Positions 6,990 to 11,734 of a stretch of 11,734 nucleotides of DNA are shown here, piece by piece. Every line of letters starts with the position of its first letter. Position 1 is the first letter of the stretch. Origin of the DNA: a bacterium (GTDB taxonomy: Bacteria > Electryoneota > Electryoneia > Electryoneales > Electryoneaceae); assembly GCA_014729955.1 (NCBI GenBank), contig WJJA01000581.1:1-11734 (forward strand). The letters run 5' to 3'. The notes under the pieces were generated by a model, which saw only the letters and a list, made by a program, of their open reading frames with translations, did not search any database and was not told the origin of the DNA. A program made the translations under genes and the position numbers.

Positions 6990-9653
6990 CTACTTTTCGC
7001 CGCGTTCCGGGAAGACCGGGGTGAGCAGCAGCGGCTCGCCGTCGTTCAACAGTTCACGGATCTCATCGGCACTCATCGCGGCGCGCACCTTCGGCGGCAG
7101 TTTGGCCATGACTGCGGCCTGCACATCGCCTTCGAGGTCAAACCCGCCGTCGGCTTTGTAGAGCTTCACATCGATATCGGGGACATCTTCGATACCGGCA
7201 GCATGCCTGGCAGCGTCAATCGCCTCCATCAACCCGCCGATCTCGTCCACGAGGTTGCGATCCAGCGCATCCTCGCCGGACCAGATCCGTCCCTGCGCCA
7301 GTTCATGCACACGGTCACGGTCCATCCCTCGTCCTTCAGCAACCAGGGTGAGGAACTGCTCGTAGGTGGCGTGCATGGAGTTCTGGATGATCTCCTTCTG
7401 CCGTTCGTCCCACAGTCTGGTGGTGGTGAAGATGTCGGCATTTTCGCCTCGCTTCATCGAGTCCCAGGTAATCCCGACGCTGTCATACATCGTATCGAAG
7501 CTGAATTTGCCTCCGATCACTCCGATGGAACCGGTGATGCACATCGGCGGGGCGAGAATCTTGTCCGCCTTGGCGCTGATCCAGTAGCCGCCGGAACCGG
7601 CGACATCGGACATGGAGACGATCACCGGGATTTTGCGGCTGTCGTCGTCGACATCTCCGACGGTGCGCTCGATTTCACGCAGGATGACATCGGACGCCTG
7701 CGCCGAACCGCCGGGCGAGTCCACACGGAACACGATGGCCTTGACACGTTTGTCTGCACGTGCCTGTCGAATCGCTTTGGCGACGGATTCTGAACCCATC
7801 ACGTCGCCGAAGAGGAAGTTGCTGCCGCTTTCGCCGGGCGTGATGGTGCCGACCGCGTAGACCACGGCGATTTTCGGGGAGGTCATATCATCCCAGTGTC
7901 GCGGCGCCGGGTCCAGAGCGTAATACATCATCTCCGGCAACAGGCGTGGTTTGTAACCGGCCTGCTTTTCAATCTCATCGCGCACCTGGTCGTGGTAGGC
8001 GATTTCGTCGATCAAGCCCGTCTCCTGCGCCTCGCGAGCGGTGTAGATCGCGCCGTCGACCAGTTCCTCCAATTGCGCACGGCTGAGATCACGGTCGGCG
8101 GCCACCGTTTCCACCCAATGCTGCCACATGGTTTCCAGCACTGCTTCCAGCGCTTCGGACGCCGGTTCGGACGCCTCTTCACGTGTGAACAGCTCGCCGG
8201 CGGACTTGTACTTGCCCTCCTGCAGGAATTGCGCTTCAATACCCAGCTTCGCCAGCATGTTTTTCAGGTAGAAACGGTTCATCCAGAAACCGGGAATCGC
8301 AATGCTGCCTGAGGGGTGGATCATGAGATGATCCGCGACGCTCGCGACATAATAGCCGCCCATCGTCAGACCCTGGGAATAGACAGCAAGGGTTTTCCCG
8401 GCAGCCTTGAAGCGTTCCAGCGCCTGCCGCAGCTCGTACCGATCGCCGTACCCCATCGAAAAGCCCTTGATTTCGAGCAGCATGCCGCGAACTTCATCGT
8501 CCTCGGTCGCACGTTCGATTCGCTGAATCAGGGTCCACAGTGTTTCACGCTGCGGCCCGAAGAAACTGAAGGGATCTTCCTCTTCGACATACTCGCCCTT
8601 CAAGGTCATGTGGACCCAGTTCTTCTTGACGAAGAGAGACATGATATCCGGTCGGTATTGGCTGGAGGTGCGCGAATAGATCAAACCGGTCTGATCGTAC
8701 TTCACCGGTCCGTTGTCGTCGCCCGGCATACTCAACCAGGTTGCCGACTCGGAGAGCGAACTGAAGATCGACACTCCCGCGAAAACCGTCTCAGACTCGA
8801 TCGCGTACCCGCCTCGCAGTGCAACCCATGAGACCGGCTGCCAGTCGGCGGTGAAGGTGAACTCGATGTCCTCGTCGTACCCGTTGTAGCTCTCGATCAC
8901 TCGCGGTAAGTCGTTGACCGTTTTCTGGAATTGAACGGGGTTTCTCTGAAAAACGGCATCTGCGGTCAGGGTCAGCCGACGGTCGGTCAGGGGGCGCACC
9001 GCCAGGCCGACACGGTAGGTCGGGTCAATCTCCCGCGGCTGCGGCTCATCAGCATCTCCGAAGGTGAAAACCGGGGAGTCGGCCTCGCTCACCTGCACGC
9101 CGATGGAGGCCCATCGAGTCGGGCGGACGAGAGCGCCGAAATCCCAGCTGCCCTCACGGTCGAGGCTTTTTGTCCAATGGTAGGCTCCGCCGAGGTAAAA
9201 CCCTTCCCCGAAGGGAAGCGAGAGGCCGATGGTGTGGCGTTCGGCAAAGAAGTATTCGCGTGACACCTCGAGACCGTAGGAAAAATTGCCGAGGTTGACC
9301 CCGAGAAGGTAATCGTCCTGCCAGCCGCTCCCCGAAAGGTTACCGGTCAGGTCGCCGAATGTGCCGCCGATCCCGTTGCCGACATATTCTCCACCTGCCG
9401 TAATACCGTACCCGAGCAACAGGCCGGAGCCGCCGTCGATACCGATACCGGCCGGATTGGTCCACATCGCCGCTGTCCCGCCGGGCGTGGCGATCGGGCT
9501 GTAGGGCAACTGTACCAATCCCCAGTTGACCGGTCCGCCGGTCCTTGCAGCGGGGTTGTACTGGTAGTCCTCAAATCCATCTGCTTTCGCCGATGTTGCG
9601 GCGGCGGAAAGCAGGAAGATCACTCCCCAAATAAGCAGCATGTTTTTCTTCAT
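6990..9653 (-). CDS. sppA: Signal peptide peptidase SppA (S49) fused to an N-terminal outer-membrane beta-barrel-like domain
   Basis: This 887-aa protein combines two modules. Residues 1-24 are a signal peptide (AKA|D cleavage), the reason for choosing the ATG at 9651-9653 over an upstream start at 9764; GGAAGG lies 10 nt before it. Residues 25 to about 340 look like a PorV/FadL-type barrel: a WTNPAGIGI motif (64-72), then many alternating glycine- and aromatic-rich strands. From about 341 a full two-domain SppA follows, starting WVHMTLKGEYVEEEDPF. The first S49 domain holds GKYKSAGELFTRE with general base Lys483; the second holds DSPGGS and VAGSGGYWIS with nucleophile Ser687. Their spacing, 204 residues, is close to E. 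coli SppA (K209/S409). SppA normally sits in the inner membrane and degrades cleaved signal peptides. Here no transmembrane helix remains after signal removal, so the barrel would place the protease on the periplasmic face of the outer membrane. That location is inferred. Confidence 0.9.
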   Translation of the reverse strand: MKKNMLLIWGVIFLLSAAATSAKADGFEDYQYNPAARTGGPVNWGLVQLPYSPIATPGGTAAMWTNPAGIGIDGGSGLLLGYGITAGGEYVGNGIGGTFGDLTGNLSGSGWQDDYLLGVNLGNFSYGLEVSREYFFAERHTIGLSLPFGEGFYLGGAYHWTKSLDREGSWDFGALVRPTRWASIGVQVSEADSPVFTFGDADEPQPREIDPTYRVGLAVRPLTDRRLTLTADAVFQRNPVQFQKTVNDLPRVIESYNGYDEDIEFTFTADWQPVSWVALRGGYAIESETVFAGVSIFSSLSESATWLSMPGDDNGPVKYDQTGLIYSRTSSQYRPDIMSLFVKKNWVHMTLKGEYVEEEDPFSFFGPQRETLWTLIQRIERATEDDEVRGMLLEIKGFSMGYGDRYELRQALERFKAAGKTLAVYSQGLTMGGYYVASVADHLMIHPSGSIAIPGFWMNRFYLKNMLAKLGIEAQFLQEGKYKSAGELFTREEASEPASEALEAVLETMWQHWVETVAADRDLSRAQLEELVDGAIYTAREAQETGLIDEIAYHDQVRDEIEKQAGYKPRLLPEMMYYALDPAPRHWDDMTSPKIAVVYAVGTITPGESGSNFLFGDVMGSESVAKAIRQARADKRVKAIVFRVDSPGGSAQASDVILREIERTVGDVDDDSRKIPVIVSMSDVAGSGGYWISAKADKILAPPMCITGSIGVIGGKFSFDTMYDSVGITWDSMKRGENADIFTTTRLWDERQKEIIQNSMHATYEQFLTLVAEGRGMDRDRVHELAQGRIWSGEDALDRNLVDEIGGLMEAIDAARHAAGIEDVPDIDVKLYKADGGFDLEGDVQAAVMAKLPPKVRAAMSADEIRELLNDGEPLLLTPVFPERGEK

Positions 9654-10071
9654 CGTATCGTATCCTTCCGAAACGTAGCGAGTCTGCGTGCGCATCAATT
9701 CCGTATCCGGCTCACCGAACGCACTGCAATTCACATACCTGAAACCCCGGTCTGCGAGATACATGTCAACGCGTGGTCTTTACAAGTTCTAAAATACTGT
9801 ATATCATTGAAATGATTCGGTGCTTTTCTCGGTAACCCCGGCACCGGTCCCATTGTTCGAGTGTGTGCTTTCAAACCTCAGTGTGGTGATTCGACCATTC
9901 GCCGGCCTGTGCGATTCCCGGTGAGCCCAAAGGTACGGCAAATCCTGCGAGTTTCACAGCAATCCTTCCCTGAGTCGGAAAAACCGCTATATTACGCTCA
10001 ATACGACAGGAACGGGCTCGCGCATCCCCATCACAGTACGAGCCCTTGTCATACCATTTTTGGAGGTTTAC
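9654..10071. other. Divergent intergenic region, mostly unassigned
   Basis: This 418-bp gap separates the divergent barrel-SppA and lipoprotein genes and should hold both promoters. The only structured element seen is the palindrome at 9803-9816. For the rightward gene, TTCCCT (9966-9971), a 16-nt spacer and TATATT (9988-9993) form a weak candidate promoter. I found no convincing leftward promoter. The part next to the leftward gene (9654-9764) is open in frame with it, but I read it as untranslated leader. Confidence 0.5.
9803..9816. promoter_or_regulatory. Small palindrome, possible operator
   Basis: ATCATT-GA-AATGAT is a perfect 6-bp inverted repeat with a 2-bp centre, in an AT-rich patch about 150 nt upstream of the barrel-SppA start. 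It does not match the Fur or FNR consensus. It could bind a dimeric regulator; short palindromes also arise by chance in AT-rich DNA. Confidence 0.3.
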
Positions 10072-11229
10072 ATGGCACGGTTGACTCGAGTACGGGGGAT
10101 TCTTCCCCCGGCAGCGGCAGCGCTGCTTGCCACGCTGTCCCTCATCCTCTTAAGTGCCGGTTGTGACGGGGGCAGCGACCCCATCATCCCGCCGGACGAT
10201 TCCACGGAAACAGTGTTCGGCCCGCCGTTCGGCTGCATCGCCTGGTTTGACAACGACAAGCGCATTGTCACCCGGTCGGAGGCGGACGATACCATCCGTA
10301 CAGTGCGTAACACCGGCGATACCGGCGATCTGACCGACGTGGGCTACTCTCCGCTCTGGACCACCAACCAGACGGAAACCAGGTTCCTTGTGTACGACAC
10401 CGGTCAGGATCGCCTGATTACCATTGACGAAGAAGGGAACCAGGATGCCTTCGGAGAAAACGTCCTGGAAGGATTCTATACGTTCTCGCCGGGTGGAACA
10501 CGAGTGTTCTATGTGACACAGAACGGTGATACCACTCGTGTCTGGCGGTATGCCCTCGCTCCGGTTTCCGAGTACACGATGGTTGCGGAATATGTGCTGC
10601 CCTGGCGGGTGCGTCATGCGCCCAGTGTGATCACCGCCAATTCGCTGATCATCAATGTGCGGAATACGCTGCAAAGCGGTCTTAGTCAAATTGAGTACTG
10701 GATGGTCGGGGATTCGGAACCGTATGAAACCACCCTGCTGAACACCCAGGCTTTCTACGCGAGCCCGGGCGGCGATTACGAGGCGTATGTGCGCGACGAG
10801 GGCTCCACGCTGAGCATAGTTGTTGACGGCACCTCGTATGATCTGTCCGCGCATGGAACCGACCTGGTTTCGTTCCTCTGGAGTCCGATGCAAAATCCTT
10901 CCGCTGCCACCCTCATTGCAGCGTATGTGAGTGACGACCTCGCCGAACCGGCGACGCTGGTGGTGGTCGATCCATTCGGTGGAACCGTCGAGGCAATCCA
11001 ACCGGAAGAGGTGGAATGGCATGCCGGATGGGAGGATGCGGAAGGCGCCGCCTGGACCTGGCCGGACTGGAACCCGGACGGCAGCAAGCTGGTCGGGATG
11101 GCTCGCGGAGCGGACGGGAACTACCGAATCGTGACGACCGACCTGGACGGCAATGCGACGGTGGTCGCGCACAGCCTGCCGTTCCCCTGCCGTCCCACCT
11201 GGAATCCGCATTGTGAGGATAGTGAATAG
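10072..11229 (+). CDS. Lipoprotein with TolB/PD40-like beta-propeller repeats, function unknown
   Basis: This 385-aa protein starts at the ATG at 10072, which has GGAGG 5 nt upstream; an in-frame TTG at 10060 overlaps that ribosome site and is unlikely. Residues 1-31 are a lipoprotein signal: basic start, alanine/leucine core, LLSAGC lipobox with C31. Asp at +2 is the residue that retains lipoproteins in the inner membrane in E. coli, though this rule may not hold here. After a Pro/Asp-rich linker come repeating strands with propeller-like turns: about 92-125 (a strand ending in TIDEEGNQD), about 135-160 (FYTFSPGGTRVFYV), and the clearest, near 328-361 (WPDWNPDGSKLVGMARG, then TTDLDGN), matching WD40-like/PD40 repeats. 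Such domains bind proteins or glycans. No catalytic motif is visible. It is monocistronic between a divergent promoter region and a terminator. Confidence 0.88.
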   Translation: MARLTRVRGILPPAAAALLATLSLILLSAGCDGGSDPIIPPDDSTETVFGPPFGCIAWFDNDKRIVTRSEADDTIRTVRNTGDTGDLTDVGYSPLWTTNQTETRFLVYDTGQDRLITIDEEGNQDAFGENVLEGFYTFSPGGTRVFYVTQNGDTTRVWRYALAPVSEYTMVAEYVLPWRVRHAPSVITANSLIINVRNTLQSGLSQIEYWMVGDSEPYETTLLNTQAFYASPGGDYEAYVRDEGSTLSIVVDGTSYDLSAHGTDLVSFLWSPMQNPSAATLIAAYVSDDLAEPATLVVVDPFGGTVEAIQPEEVEWHAGWEDAEGAAWTWPDWNPDGSKLVGMARGADGNYRIVTTDLDGNATVVAHSLPFPCRPTWNPHCEDSE

Positions 11230-11251
11230 GATTCACAGAAACCGTTCAAAC

Positions 11252-11287
11252 AAAGTGCCCGCGAGTTGCACAATTCGCGGGCACTTT
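11252..11287. terminator. Bidirectional terminator between convergent genes
   Basis: AAAGTGCCCGCGA (11252-11264) and TCGCGGGCACTTT (11275-11287) form a perfect 13-bp stem with a 10-nt loop. It lies 22 nt after the lipoprotein stop and 16 nt after the stop of the leftward gene. A-run and T-run stem ends, plus TTTGTTT beyond the stem on the minus strand, let it work both ways. Confidence 0.88.
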
Positions 11288-11303
11288 CTCTCGTGCGCCC
11301 CTG

Positions 11304-11734
11304 CTACTTGCCTTTTTTCACCGCTCGGAACGGACCGTGGTAGAGCCGAAGCATCAGCGGCCGCGGTTGTACAGGCAGAATCGTATCGCGGGCTGCGCGG
11401 ATGTCCTCAATAGAGTAAAAGGCTTTCGGGTTGTTTTCTTCGATGATCGCCAGGACGTGCGGGATCTTCCTTCGACCGGCGACCATGAACAGCACGCTCA
11501 CCTCGCCGTCACGGCCCCATCCTTCCACTTCGGTCACCGGGTAGCCGGCATCCCGAAGGCGCTGCACCAGGTCGCTCGGCTCTTTGCTGATGATCGTACG
11601 GATCAGCACCTTGCCCAGCGCGATACGCTGCTCGATTTCTATACCGATCCAGGTGCCGACGGAATAACCTGCAGCATAGGCGATATAGTTTACCGGGTTG
11701 GTCAGATTCTGCATGATCTGCCCGATCGCCAGCA
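11304..11734 (-). CDS. UPF0316/DUF2179 membrane protein (5' part outside window)
   Basis: The 142 visible residues are the C-terminal part of a longer protein. The frame stays open past the in-frame Met at 11712-11714 to the window edge (LAIGQIMQNLTNP), so that Met is internal. The visible start is the end of the membrane domain, NYIAYAAGYSVGTWIGIEIEQRIALG, a pattern typical of UPF0316 proteins. Then comes a soluble DUF2179-type domain: VLIRTIISKEP, LVQRLRDAGYPVTEVEGWGRDGEVSVLFMVAGRR and AFYSIEDIRAARD, where the GY-x-V-T and G-x-G-x-x-G runs are the family hallmarks. The family also occurs at the C-terminus of YitT-like proteins. Its biochemical role is not established, and nothing next to it suggests one. 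A basic tail (RAVKKGK) ends the protein. Confidence 0.87.
   Translation of the reverse strand, partial: LAIGQIMQNLTNPVNYIAYAAGYSVGTWIGIEIEQRIALGKVLIRTIISKEPSDLVQRLRDAGYPVTEVEGWGRDGEVSVLFMVAGRRKIPHVLAIIEENNPKAFYSIEDIRAARDTILPVQPRPLMLRLYHGPFRAVKKGK

Noticed and set aside
9654..9764. 37-residue N-terminal extension of the barrel-SppA protein
   Set aside because: The signal peptide begins exactly at the internal Met (9651-9653), and the extension would block export.
9803..9821. Fur box
   Set aside because: The palindrome arms (ATCATT/AATGAT) do not fit the GATAAT hexamer pattern.

Overview
The window looks like chromosomal DNA from a GC-rich, diderm (Gram-negative-type) bacterium. It has a tripartite efflux operon with an outer-membrane channel, two predicted lipoproteins, and an outer-membrane-barrel-like domain. 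No phylum marker is present. The SBBP-like start at the left end and the PorV/FadL-like barrel fused to a protease would suit an uncultured lineage near the FCB superphylum, but that is inference only.

Layout. Positions 1-218 (minus strand) hold the start of an exported protein with an SBBP-like repeat. The 312-bp divergent region 219-530 is rich in regulatory signals: a DtxR/IdeR-like palindrome over a possible leftward promoter, a consensus TTGACA-17-TATTTT rightward promoter, an 11-bp inverted pair, a perfect 16-bp palindrome, and a possible 25-codon ORF. Positions 531-6580 are one tight operon: MarR-family regulator, TolC-like outer-membrane factor, lipoprotein membrane-fusion adaptor, RND pump. 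Each junction overlaps by 4 or 8 nt, so the genes are probably translationally coupled and jointly controlled by the MarR protein.

The pump's stop codon lies exactly at the end of a ~259-bp non-coding element (6578-6836) with 19-bp terminal inverted repeats, which I read as a MITE or IS relic. A terminator (6930-6956) then serves the leftward gene at 6990-9653. That gene encodes an 887-aa protein joining an N-terminal beta-barrel-like region to a complete two-domain SppA (S49) protease with the Lys483/Ser687 dyad intact. This architecture is the most unusual item in the window.

A 418-bp divergent gap (9654-10071) with one small palindrome follows. Then comes a lipoprotein with TolB/PD40-like beta-propeller repeats (10072-11229), a perfect 13-bp bidirectional terminator hairpin (11252-11287), and the 3' part of a leftward UPF0316/DUF2179 membrane-protein gene that runs off the right end. 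I saw no tRNA, rRNA or CRISPR array.
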